DNA of 64,000 nt. It comes from Sulfuracidifex tepidarius (GTDB lineage: Archaea > Thermoproteota > Thermoprotei_A > Sulfolobales > Sulfolobaceae). Shown here piece by piece: positions 17,862 through 25,986 of this stretch. The notes beneath the pieces are model-generated. The model was not told the DNA's origin and did not search any database. It worked only from the letters and a program-made list of their open reading frames with translations. The stretch lies in contig NZ_AP018929.1 of assembly GCF_008326425.1 (NCBI RefSeq), positions 1,192,875 to 1,256,874 of the forward strand, written 5' to 3'. Positions within the stretch are counted from its first letter, which is position 1. The number at the start of each line of letters is the position of its first letter. A program made the position numbers and the translations under genes.

Positions 17862-19232
17862 CTAATACATCTCGCCAGAAACTGCTCTTTGTACAGCCTC
17901 GCTTACGACCTCGGTTATTGTCGGGTGAGAGAAAGTTACGGGGTACAAGTCGTTTACTGTTGCTGAGAGTTCCATCGCCATGCTTACTGTATTTATGACC
18001 TCAGTAGCACCTTCGCCGACCATGTAAGCACCGTGGATCCTCCCGTCCTTTCCTATCACTAGTTTGAAGAAACCTTGAGGCTCGTTTACAGTTAGCGCTC
18101 TGGGTATGCTCTCCATTTTCACTGTTATTTCCCTTACCTCTATCCCTTCGTTCTTCAAGTCGTCGATGCTCTTACCTACGCTTCCTATCTCAAGGTCTGC
18201 GAAAATTGAGAGTGGCATGTACTTTGGCATCTTCGACTGTTTTCCTCCTATGTTGTCTCCAGCTACCAACCCTTGTCTCCAAGCCTTAGTTGCCGAAAGA
18301 GCTCCTCCAGTTACGTCGCCTACTGCGTATACCTTGTTATTGGACGTCTCTGCTTTGTCATTGACCACTATGTAACCTCTCTTGTCAACGTTCACCTTGA
18401 GGGAGTTAAGGTCTATTCCTTCAGTCACTCCCTTTCTCCCTATAGTTATAACTGCTAGGTCTCCGTCTATGTCCTCCGATGAGGAAGGTGTTTCAACGTG
18501 GAACCTGACCTTTTCGTCGGCACTGGATATCTTTGACTTGGCTTGAAGGATTATTCTTATGCCTTTCTCCTCCAGTCTGGACTTCACGGCGTCAGCTACG
18601 TCCTTATCCATGCCGGGAACTGGTAGGAGTCTCGGCATGAGCTCCAGTATTGTGACTTCCTTTCCCATGGATCTGAACAAGGTTGCTAGCTCGACCCCGG
18701 CTACTCCCCCACCGACTATTACAACCTTCGGCGGAACGGACTGAAGGTTCATGGCACTCCATGGATCCAATACATTCTTTCCATTCAGCGGAAAATCTGG
18801 TATGGAAATTGGAACTGATCCTGTAGATATCACCATTTTGTCTGTAGTGATCACTTTCTCACCGACCTTTACCTCTCCCTCCTGCTTGACTTCAGCTCTT
18901 CCCGGTATCACCGTAACTCCATATTTATCCAGAGTGTGCTTTAGGTTTCCCCTAAGCTTCTCGATTACCTCGTTCTTGTGCTGGTTCAAAGCCTCGTAAT
19001 TTAGAGACAACTCTCCGTTGCTTCCCTTTCCTATCCATTTAGCCTTGTCGGCTTTAGAGAGAAGTTTGACTGCGTCTATTAAGGTCTTAGAGGGAATACA
19101 CGCTCTGTTTATACACTCTCCTCCCAGCTGATCTTTCTCTACTATTGCGACCTTCTTACCAGACTCAGCAGCCCTTATTGCAGCCGCCAGTCCTCCAACA
19201 CCTCCGCCTATGACAGTTACGTCAAAGTCCAT
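17862..19232 (-). CDS. Dihydrolipoamide dehydrogenase-like disulfide reductase
   Basis: A 456-residue flavoprotein disulfide reductase: FAD motif VIGGGVGGLAAAIRAA (8-23), redox pair C40-x4-C45 in GGECINRACIPSK, NAD motif VIVGGGVAGVELATLF, second FAD motif YAVGDVTGGALSATKA and the C-terminal TFSHPTITEV with the catalytic His. It fits E3 lipoamide dehydrogenase, but mercuric or CoA-disulfide type reductases share the fold. No E1/E2 genes are nearby. It follows the 126-aa gene by 2 bp. Confidence 0.87.
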   Translation of the reverse strand: MDFDVTVIGGGVGGLAAAIRAAESGKKVAIVEKDQLGGECINRACIPSKTLIDAVKLLSKADKAKWIGKGSNGELSLNYEALNQHKNEVIEKLRGNLKHTLDKYGVTVIPGRAEVKQEGEVKVGEKVITTDKMVISTGSVPISIPDFPLNGKNVLDPWSAMNLQSVPPKVVIVGGGVAGVELATLFRSMGKEVTILELMPRLLPVPGMDKDVADAVKSRLEEKGIRIILQAKSKISSADEKVRFHVETPSSSEDIDGDLAVITIGRKGVTEGIDLNSLKVNVDKRGYIVVNDKAETSNNKVYAVGDVTGGALSATKAWRQGLVAGDNIGGKQSKMPKYMPLSIFADLEIGSVGKSIDDLKNEGIEVREITVKMESIPRALTVNEPQGFFKLVIGKDGRIHGAYMVGEGATEVINTVSMAMELSATVNDLYPVTFSHPTITEVVSEAVQRAVSGEMY

Positions 19233-19234
19233 AA

Positions 19235-19615
19235 CTAAGATTTCTCTCTAGATAGTATAAAGGCTTTCAGCTTTGTAGCTACTTCAGCCAGATCTGGGTC
19301 TACCACAATCGGAGGACAATTAAGGGAGAAGTACTCAAGCTCGGTGTATACTCGGTACCTCCTGTGAATGTCATCTAAAGAGTAATTCAAGTTAAGGAAG
19401 TCCTTTACGAAGTTAACTCCATCGCACTTGTTGAAAATTATTGAGAGTAGACCCAAGTCTATTATCCTTTTCCTTCCTTTCATCTGAAGGATAACGTTGG
19501 TGCCAAGTTTTATTTCCACTCCTTTAAGTTCGTCAGGGTTCAGATTTTCGATAGTGATCACGTCCTCTTCTTCAAGCTTGAATCTCTCCAGAATTTCTGC
19601 TAAAGACACTGTCAT
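19235..19615 (-). CDS. Conserved protein of unknown function (126 aa)
   Basis: No family recognised. The protein starts with an acidic amphipathic helix (SLAEILERFKLEEEDVITIENL), then alternating beta/alpha segments, with two Cys at about 69 and 100 and no membrane segment. The stop is 2 bp before the lipoamide dehydrogenase-like gene, so the two are surely co-transcribed and may act together. The ATG lies 53 bp from the divergent taw3 start across an A/T-rich promoter gap. Confidence 0.72.
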   Translation of the reverse strand: MTVSLAEILERFKLEEEDVITIENLNPDELKGVEIKLGTNVILQMKGRKRIIDLGLLSIIFNKCDGVNFVKDFLNLNYSLDDIHRRYRVYTELEYFSLNCPPIVVDPDLAEVATKLKAFILSREKS

Positions 19616-19668
19616 GGGAAGTTGTAGGGAATTTAAAAACTTTTTACTCGAGCTATCAAAGTTAGGCT

Positions 19669-20319
19669 ATGGACGAGTGGAGCTCGCTTAGGCAGAAAGC
19701 ATGGGAGAGGATTTTTAGAGACAAGGAAATAGGATACCTTGACCCTGATATCTTCCCCCTCCTCGAAGCTTTTAGAAAGAGAGAAAACGCGTTCACGCAG
19801 AGCAGCTGTAGTGGAAGAATTACCATAATAGATTCCGTCTTTCCATGGTCAAGGAAACATTCGAGCGTGATCTATAAGAACCACCTCGGAACTACAGTAG
19901 ACGAGTTCAAAGAAATTCTTGCACAGAACCAAGCATGGAGACTTTGGCTTGTCGTACAAGGTCCGATAGTCCATGTTTACACTAGAGACGAGAACGAAGC
20001 ATGGGAGATATTGAGAATAGCCAGATCGGTTGGGTACAAACACTCAGCGATACTCACTGAAAACTATAAGGGAACTTTGGTAGAGCTTAGAACTGGGATA
20101 AAGATGGTTCATCTATTGAGAGAGAATCAGAGCGACGTGATAAACGATGAAGACCTCGAAAGGATAGTGAGGGTTTCTTTGGACGTACTGAAAGAAGGTA
20201 AAAGGAAAATGGATGAACTCAGGCAAGCTATCTTATCTGACGGAGATGATTCTGTGAAGCTGAGGAAGGACTCTGAAGGGAAGCCCGAGGTCCATGACAT
20301 CGGAGGAAAGTTGCCTTAA
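19669..20319 (+). CDS. taw3: tRNA wybutosine-synthesis methyltransferase Taw3/TYW3
   Basis: Taw3/TYW3 methylates N4 of the tricyclic base on the way to wybutosine-type bases at position 37 of tRNA-Phe. The 216 residues carry the family signature FTQSSCSGRITI near residue 44, HLG near 65 and the WLVVQGPIVHVYTRDE segment. In Sulfolobus the pathway makes mimG or related derivatives. Its last 87 bp overlap queE on the other strand, which is a large convergent overlap for this window. Confidence 0.9.
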   Translation: MDEWSSLRQKAWERIFRDKEIGYLDPDIFPLLEAFRKRENAFTQSSCSGRITIIDSVFPWSRKHSSVIYKNHLGTTVDEFKEILAQNQAWRLWLVVQGPIVHVYTRDENEAWEILRIARSVGYKHSAILTENYKGTLVELRTGIKMVHLLRENQSDVINDEDLERIVRVSLDVLKEGKRKMDELRQAILSDGDDSVKLRKDSEGKPEVHDIGGKLP

Positions 20320-20853
20320 GGACTCTATGTAATCTTCTCTCCTTCCGTCTGGCTGGACTATCACTTTACCTGGGTCTATCCCGTGTTCTTCTACGAAATC
20401 CTTGACCTCCTTCAGATCCTCTTTGTTAAGTATGACGAACTTGAAGTAAGTTGCCCAGTCCATTTCCCCGTAATTTATCCTATGACCGCTGTTCCTTAGC
20501 TTAGGAGATACAGAGAACACATCTACCGTCTTTCTCAGTTCATCGCTGGGTTTGATGGTGCCGTTAGTCTCGACGGCTATCCTCTGACCTTCAGCTTTAA
20601 GTCTGCTCGCAAGGGGGATCAGGTTCTGAAGAAGAGGCTCTCCGCCAGTTATAGTAGTCATCCTAATTTCGTTCCTTATGTGGGAGACGATCTCGTCTAC
20701 CCCCATCTTGATTCCTTTCTCCCAGGAGTACGTGGTATCGCACCAAAGGCACCTCAAGTTACACCTGGCTAACCTTATGAAGTTCGATGGTGTGCCTATG
20801 ATTTCGCCTTCCCCTTGTATTGAAGTAAATATCTCAATTATCCAATAGTCCAC
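20233..20853 (-). CDS. queE: 7-carboxy-7-deazaguanine synthase QueE
   Basis: QueE is a radical SAM enzyme that makes CDG, precursor of archaeosine in the tRNA D-loop. The 206 residues have FTSIQGEGEIIGTP at the start, the cluster motif C31-x3-C35-x2-C38 followed by DTTYSW, and TITGGEPLLQ. Start GTG 20853 overlaps the GTPase stop by 20 bp. With taw3 facing it, this is a small tRNA-modification spot. Confidence 0.92.
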   Translation of the reverse strand: MDYWIIEIFTSIQGEGEIIGTPSNFIRLARCNLRCLWCDTTYSWEKGIKMGVDEIVSHIRNEIRMTTITGGEPLLQNLIPLASRLKAEGQRIAVETNGTIKPSDELRKTVDVFSVSPKLRNSGHRINYGEMDWATYFKFVILNKEDLKEVKDFVEEHGIDPGKVIVQPDGRREDYIESLRQLSSDVMDLGLPFRVLPQLHRIISVR

Positions 20854-21826
20854 GATCCAGTGATGTACCTAGCATTTTTAAGATTTCTTTTTTAAGTTCC
20901 TCTAGACCTATATCCTTGTCAGCACTTATCTCGAGGGCGTTCTCAACCCTAGCCCGAACTTCATTGTAATACGTATCGTCTTTTTCATCGATCTTGTTTA
21001 TCACTGGTATGGTTCTCTTCTCACTCAGTTCCTTAACTTCCTTAAACAAGGAATATTGGTCTTCTATACCATAATATGACAACGGAGAGACATCAAAAAC
21101 GAATACAACTATCCCCTTTAGGTTCTTCAATGCGTTTACGCTCCTCAGTTCTATTTGATTCCTTTCCGTGTTAGGTCTATCCAGTATCCCCGGCGTGTCT
21201 ATGAACTGTATCAACCTCTCCCCCATCCTCATATGTCCCACGTGGATATCCTTGGTGGTGAAAGGATAGTTAGCTATCTCAGGCTTTGCTCTGGTTAGCT
21301 TGGATATCAGAGTGGACTTCCCTACGTTAGGTGCCCCTGCTACGATCACTGTAGGAAGGCTAGGGTCCACAGCCATCATCCTCTTTAACTGCACTGTTAC
21401 CTTAATCAAGAAGGAAGTGCACTCCCTATTTTTCCTGAGGATAGACGAAGTCCTGCCGAAAGTCCTCCTCATTATGGCGTTAGCTTCCTTCTCGTCCTTG
21501 GTTTTTATAGTGTTTATCCCTTCTCTCAGGGACTTCATGGCGAGGTCTGCAGTTCTGCTCGTGTTAAAGAGGCATATCTTAACCCTGTCTATGTCAGCAA
21601 GTATCTCGACGCTCTCCTTGTAGAAAGGGTGAAGCTTCTCCACTCTTGGAAACTTCGACACGAAGTCCTTGTATTTCTCTACTTGGTTCATGTAAGTTAA
21701 TAGCCTGTTGATCTCTCTCTCCTTCACCGTCTTGCCTTGGATCTTCGGAAGTCTGTTCAAGACCAAGTTTATTACGTCATCTACTTCGGGAGGTACCGGA
21801 ACCCTCTCGAACGGCGTCCTCAACAT
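20834..21826 (-). CDS. Nog1-type GTPase
   Basis: The 330 residues have a helical N-terminal domain (about 1-155) and an Obg/Nog1-type G domain: G1 VAGAPNVGKSTLI near 165, G2 YPFTTKDIHVGH, G3 IDTPGILDRP, G4 NKID near 280 and G5-like SADKDIG. Eukaryotic Nog1 acts in large ribosomal subunit assembly, and a similar role is likely. It overlaps the MetG-beta gene by 7 bp and queE by 20 bp on the same strand. Confidence 0.9.
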   Translation of the reverse strand: MLRTPFERVPVPPEVDDVINLVLNRLPKIQGKTVKEREINRLLTYMNQVEKYKDFVSKFPRVEKLHPFYKESVEILADIDRVKICLFNTSRTADLAMKSLREGINTIKTKDEKEANAIMRRTFGRTSSILRKNRECTSFLIKVTVQLKRMMAVDPSLPTVIVAGAPNVGKSTLISKLTRAKPEIANYPFTTKDIHVGHMRMGERLIQFIDTPGILDRPNTERNQIELRSVNALKNLKGIVVFVFDVSPLSYYGIEDQYSLFKEVKELSEKRTIPVINKIDEKDDTYYNEVRARVENALEISADKDIGLEELKKEILKMLGTSLDRGLLDN

Positions 21827-22173
21827 ACTGAAGTTCCAGGGGGTATATCCCCATCATCAACTGTGAGTAACCTAGGTCTAATTCCCTTCTCTTCGTCTTC
21901 TTTACATCCCGCCGCAAGTATCATTCCTTGGCTCTCGAAACCCCTGATTACTCTAGGTTTCAAATTAGCTATGAGAATTATCTTCTTTCCTACCATTTCT
22001 TCTGCCGTGTAGAGTTCCGCAATGCCTGAAATAACTTGCCTAGTTTCAGTTCCAATGTCTATCATTAACCTCAGGAGCCTAGTTCCTTCGATTCTCTCTG
22101 CAGTCTTCACCACACCCACAACGAGCTTGAGTTTCGCGAAGTCGTCTATGGTTATCTGCTCAGACATACACAA
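21820..22173 (-). CDS. MetG C-terminal-like tRNA-binding protein
   Basis: A free-standing OB-fold tRNA-binding domain of the EMAPII/Trbp111 type, as found at the C-terminus of many methionyl-tRNA synthetases: DFAKLKLVVGVVKTAERIEGTRLL, IGTETRQVISGIAELY, KKIILIANLKPRVIRGFESQGMILAA. At 117 residues it probably acts in trans with MetRS as a dimer. The start could be GTG/ATG at 22173 or ATG 22167 (MSEQ). First gene of the minus operon leading to nog1 and queE; divergent from purC. Confidence 0.9.
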   Translation of the reverse strand: MCMSEQITIDDFAKLKLVVGVVKTAERIEGTRLLRLMIDIGTETRQVISGIAELYTAEEMVGKKIILIANLKPRVIRGFESQGMILAAGCKEDEEKGIRPRLLTVDDGDIPPGTSVC

Positions 22174-22201
22174 CCCTTCAACTAGAGATACATAAAGCGA
22201 T

Positions 22202-22221
22202 ATTTACTTGACTAAGTAAAT
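22202..22221. promoter_or_regulatory. Perfect palindrome in the purC / metG-beta divergent promoter
   Basis: Arms ATTTACTT and AAGTAAAT are perfect 8-base inverted repeats around GACT. The purC TATA box CTTTTTAAC is at 22244-22252, and a shorter inverted repeat CACTA-c-TAGTG is at 22230-22240 between them. A dimeric factor here could control the eight-gene purine operon and possibly the divergent gene. No archaeal pur operator of this form is known to me in Sulfolobales. Confidence 0.5.
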
Positions 22222-22243
22222 GAAAACGTCACTACTAGTGAAT

Positions 22244-22252
22244 CTTTTTAAC
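22244..22252 (+). promoter_or_regulatory. purC operon TATA box
   Basis: CTTTTTAAC is centred 25 bp before the purC ATG at 22273, the distance typical of leaderless transcripts in Sulfolobales. It is the only clear promoter for the whole purC-purM run. Confidence 0.55.
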
Positions 22253-22272
22253 TCGGCTAAGTTAAAGCGAGT

Positions 22273-22971
22273 ATGGGGGAAAAGTTAGGGGAAGGTAAAA
22301 CAAAGGAAGTTTTTTACTTGGACGAAGATCACGTTCTCCTCAAGTTCAAGGACTCTGTAACTGCAGGTGATGGCTTAAAGAAGGACGAAATAGAGGGAAA
22401 GGGAGTCCTCAACGCTCAGACCTCGGCTCTGTTCTTTAGGGTCCTCGAGAGTGCTGGGATTCCAACTCATTATGTCAGTATGAAGGACGAAAGGACAATG
22501 ATAGCGAAGAAACTTTCCATGATACCGGTTGAGGTAGTAGCCAGGAACATAGCGACAGGTAGTATTGTAAAGAGGTTGCCGATAAAGGAGGGCGAGATCT
22601 TCGACCCGCCTATAGTGGAGTTCTTCTTGAAGGACGACTCGAGACATGATCCCCTTTTGAATTATTCTCATATGGAGTATTTTAAGTTGATGAGCAGGAG
22701 GGAGGCTGAAGAGGCAGAGGACATGATAAAGAGGGCAATAAAGGTTCTTTCTGATTATATAAACAAGAGAGGGTTGATTCTGTACGATCTGAAACTAGAA
22801 TTTGGAAGGTTGAAAGGGAATTTAGTCGTGGGAGACGAAATATCGCTTGATAGTATGAGGGTGAGGAACCCTAAGGGAGAAATATATGACAAGGACATCT
22901 ACAGGAGAGGAGAGCCTCTCGACAAAGTGAAGTCGAAGTACTCAGAGTTCCTAGGGTTGATGTCACATTGA
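22273..22971 (+). CDS. purC: SAICAR synthetase
   Basis: PurC ligates aspartate to CAIR, making SAICAR. The 232 residues show GKTKEVF at the ATP loop, [25 protein letters not shown], the substrate segment [10 protein letters not shown] and [10 protein letters not shown]. Length and order are standard. It is the first gene of a purine operon with tiny overlaps throughout and is preceded by the TATA box and palindrome described separately. Confidence 0.96.
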   Translation: MGEKLGEGKTKEVFYLDEDHVLLKFKDSVTAGDGLKKDEIEGKGVLNAQTSALFFRVLESAGIPTHYVSMKDERTMIAKKLSMIPVEVVARNIATGSIVKRLPIKEGEIFDPPIVEFFLKDDSRHDPLLNYSHMEYFKLMSRREAEEAEDMIKRAIKVLSDYINKRGLILYDLKLEFGRLKGNLVVGDEISLDSMRVRNPKGEIYDKDIYRRGEPLDKVKSKYSEFLGLMSH

Positions 22972-23216
22972 TCTGTAACGTGGAGCTTATAATTAAGACT
23001 AAGACGGAGGTCAGGGATCCCGAGGGAGAGAGCATAAAGATGTATGCCGTAAATAAGGTGGACAGTAACGTAGCAGATGTCAGGGCCGGAAAGTACCTCC
23101 TTTTCAAGTTAGAGGCTGACACATGCGAGAACGCTTTAAACAGGGTAAAGGAGATAGCAGAGAAGGCCAGGCTTTACAATCCAATTATTCAAGAAATTCA
23201 AGTGAGACTATCATGA
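22968..23216 (+). CDS. purS: FGAM synthase subunit PurS
   Basis: PurS is the small bridging subunit of the three-part PurSLQ complex that makes FGAM. The 82 residues fit the family ([19 protein letters not shown]..., [19 protein letters not shown]). The start is TTG 22968 overlapping the purC TGA by 4 bp; a GTG four codons on would remove part of the first strand. It overlaps purQ by 4 bp. Confidence 0.93.
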   Translation: MICNVELIIKTKTEVRDPEGESIKMYAVNKVDSNVADVRAGKYLLFKLEADTCENALNRVKEIAEKARLYNPIIQEIQVRLS

Positions 23217-23884
23217 CCAAGAAAGTCGCAGTTCTAAAGTTTCCTGGCACTACATGTGAGGGCGATGTAGAGAAGGCTTTGAGAGAGGCTGGAGGAAACC
23301 CTCAGGTTGTAAGGCATGATAGCTTCGATCCAGACAAGTTTGACGCAGTTGTCCTTCCGGGCGGGTTCAGCTACGGAGATTACTTGGTAGCGGGAGCAAT
23401 AGCTGCAAGCGGAGATTCCATGAGGAAAGTGAAGGAGATGGCAGAAGAGGGAAAGATAGTGCTCGGTATATGCAACGGATTTCAAATATTGGTATGGAGC
23501 GGACTCCTGAAGGGAGCACTCCTGGAGAACTTAAACAGAAGGTTTGTAAGCAAGTGGGTCTACGTGAAAGTCGTTAACGATTCCACTGCAATAACTAAGG
23601 GATTGAAGGGGAAAGTCCTCAGACTTCCAATAGCACATGCAGAGGGAAGGTACTACCATAAAGACGTAAGCGAAGTGAGCCCGGTTTTAGTTTACTCCTC
23701 TCAAGAAGGAAAGGTGAGTGACGAATATAACCCGAATGGATCGTTACAGAACATAGCCTCAGTCTCTAATGAAGCGGGAAACGTGATCGGCATGATGCCA
23801 CATCCAGAGAGGGCCTCATTTAAGAACATATCTCCTTTCGGAGAGCCAGACGGTCTCTATCTTCTTAGGGGTGTTGTGAATTGA
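23213..23884 (+). CDS. purQ: FGAM synthase glutaminase subunit PurQ
   Basis: PurQ releases ammonia from glutamine for PurL. The 223 residues contain GGFSYGDYLVAGAIA, the nucleophile turn GICNGFQILVWSG and the catalytic His/Glu in MMPHPERAS. The start is ATG 23213 (ATGA overlap with purS), not the in-frame ATG at 23123 that runs through purS. It overlaps purL by 4 bp. Confidence 0.96.
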   Translation: MTKKVAVLKFPGTTCEGDVEKALREAGGNPQVVRHDSFDPDKFDAVVLPGGFSYGDYLVAGAIAASGDSMRKVKEMAEEGKIVLGICNGFQILVWSGLLKGALLENLNRRFVSKWVYVKVVNDSTAITKGLKGKVLRLPIAHAEGRYYHKDVSEVSPVLVYSSQEGKVSDEYNPNGSLQNIASVSNEAGNVIGMMPHPERASFKNISPFGEPDGLYLLRGVVN

Positions 23885-25986
23885 CTCTCTTTGAGGAAGA
23901 GAAGAAAATAGCCAGGGAAAAGCTGGACCGTGAACCGTCTGAGGCAGAGTGGAAAGTTTTGGACGCGGTTTGGTCAGAACATTGCTCTTACAAGTCCTCA
24001 AAGTTCTTCCTCCACAGTTTGCCGAGCACTGGAGAAAACGTGGTGATGAGTGTAGAGGACTGGCAGGACGCTGGAGCAGTAGACATAGGGGGAGGATACG
24101 CTCTAGTCCTCAAGGTGGAGAGCCACAACCATCCTTCGGCGATAGACCCTTTCAACGGTGCCGCGACGGGAGTGGGAGGGATAATCAGAGACATAATAAG
24201 CAAGGGAGCTAAACCCATAGCTCTTCTGGACATGATCAGGGTGGGAGAGCTCAATAAGGAAAGGAACAGGTGGTTGCTCAAGAACATAATCAGGGGAATA
24301 GGGTTCTACGGTAACAGCGTTGGGGTCCCCGTAGTCGGAGGAGAGATAGGCTTCGACGAAACCTATAACGATAATCCTCTTGTAGACGTCGCTTGCGTGG
24401 GCATAGTTAAGAAAGACAGGATTGTTCCAAGCGTCGTGAAGCGACCTGGTTTGAAGCTAGTCCTCACCGGGTTGACCGGTATTGACGGTTTGGGAGGAGC
24501 GTCCTTCGCGTCAAGGAGGTTAAGCGGAGAGGATGAAATAGGTGCAGTTCAAATAGCTGATCCTTTCGCCGGGAAAATTACCATCGATTCGACCCTCGAG
24601 ATATCAGGTAAAGCGGAGGCCATAAAGGACCTAGGAGGGGGAGGTCTTGCTGTTGCAGTAACTGAGATGGCTAACGGTCTTGGAGCTAGGGTTTATCTGG
24701 ACAGAGTTCCTCTCAGGGTGAAAGAAATGAGCCCTGAGGACATCATGATATCAGAAACTCAGGAGAGGATGCTCTTCGCAGTTAAGCCCGAACTTGTAGA
24801 CGAGATATGTGAGCCATTCACACGTGATAAGTACCCATGTACGGTTATAGGAGAGACCACAGGGGACGGAGTAATAAGGTTCATATACGAAGGCAAGGAA
24901 GTTGTGTCTTTGAAGAGTGAACTCCTGTTATCGCCTTCTAGATTCGTATGGGACTTCTCGTCCAGCTATAGGACATTTAACATGGAATTCCCTGCTCTTA
25001 CACAGGAAGCGATAAAGAAAGTCATTTCTCATCCTGACCTTGTAAGCAAGGAGTGGGCTTTCTCCCAATTCGATTATGAGGTAGGCACATCCACAATCAT
25101 TAAGCCGGGGGAAGCGGACGGCGCGGTAGTTTCTCTCCCTAACGGGAAATATCTCGCCGTCAAGGCTGACGCCAACCCGGACTTGTGTCAACATGACCCT
25201 TACGAATGCGGTAAAATGATATTTGCGGAGTCCTATCGGAATCTGGCTACCATCGGAGGGAAGGGTATAGTTGCCGTGGATCACTTACAGTTCGGAGATC
25301 CCAGGAAGCCTGAAGTTTATGGAGCTTTCATAGACTCCATCAGGGGGATATCCGAGGCATCTAGAGTGTTCAACGTACCGATAGTTGGAGGAAAGGTATC
25401 TTTCTATAATGAGAATAAGGAAGGTAAACCGATAAAGCATACGCCTATGATCGTGATGGCTGGAATCCTAGAACACGAACCGATCAGACCTAAGGTTAAA
25501 GCAGGAATGAGCATAGTTCATTTGGGGATAGCTAGGGGAGAAATGGGAGGCACTTTGGCATCTAAGGTTTTAGGTATAGATGGCGTACCTCAGAAAGCTA
25601 GACTTCATGAGGACTTACTAGCTTCAGAGATAGTGATGAACGGCAAAGAGCCCTTCATAAAGGACGTTTCTAGAGGAGGGCTGATGGCTTCGTTGTTTCC
25701 CGTGATAGTTAAAGGCCTTGGAATTAAGGTCAACCTCGATTCAATACGTTCTGACGTTAAAAGCGACTTCGTTAAGGTCTTCTCCGAGGGAAGCGGTAGA
25801 TTCATTGTAATTACTAACAACCCGAGGGAGATCATCGAAAAGGGAAGGGAGAAGGGAATCATAGCCCAGGAAATAGGTCTCGTGACCGATGAGTCTTTCA
25901 CCTTGGACATAGGGAAGAAGGTGGACCTAATGAAGGAAGTTAGAAACTACGAGAATTACTTGGAGGAGATGCTGAATGTTCCTTAA
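23881..25986 (+). CDS. purL: FGAM synthase large subunit PurL
   Basis: PurL converts FGAR to FGAM with ATP and ammonia from PurQ. At 701 residues it is the 'small PurL' type that needs PurS and PurQ. Motifs include DAVWSEHCSYKSSK near residue 22, VESHNHPSAIDPFNGAATGVGGIIRD, a repeated PurM-like half with IKDLGGGGLAVAVTEMA, and FIKDVSRGGLMASL. Start TTG 23881 overlaps the purQ TGA. It overlaps purF by 11 bp. Confidence 0.96.
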   Translation: MTLFEEEKKIAREKLDREPSEAEWKVLDAVWSEHCSYKSSKFFLHSLPSTGENVVMSVEDWQDAGAVDIGGGYALVLKVESHNHPSAIDPFNGAATGVGGIIRDIISKGAKPIALLDMIRVGELNKERNRWLLKNIIRGIGFYGNSVGVPVVGGEIGFDETYNDNPLVDVACVGIVKKDRIVPSVVKRPGLKLVLTGLTGIDGLGGASFASRRLSGEDEIGAVQIADPFAGKITIDSTLEISGKAEAIKDLGGGGLAVAVTEMANGLGARVYLDRVPLRVKEMSPEDIMISETQERMLFAVKPELVDEICEPFTRDKYPCTVIGETTGDGVIRFIYEGKEVVSLKSELLLSPSRFVWDFSSSYRTFNMEFPALTQEAIKKVISHPDLVSKEWAFSQFDYEVGTSTIIKPGEADGAVVSLPNGKYLAVKADANPDLCQHDPYECGKMIFAESYRNLATIGGKGIVAVDHLQFGDPRKPEVYGAFIDSIRGISEASRVFNVPIVGGKVSFYNENKEGKPIKHTPMIVMAGILEHEPIRPKVKAGMSIVHLGIARGEMGGTLASKVLGIDGVPQKARLHEDLLASEIVMNGKEPFIKDVSRGGLMASLFPVIVKGLGIKVNLDSIRSDVKSDFVKVFSEGSGRFIVITNNPREIIEKGREKGIIAQEIGLVTDESFTLDIGKKVDLMKEVRNYENYLEEMLNVP

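Noticed and set aside
23123-23212. Upstream in-frame start of purQ at 23123
   Set aside because: It reads through the purS frame and adds 30 residues absent in PurQ; ATG 23213 has an ATGA overlap with purS.
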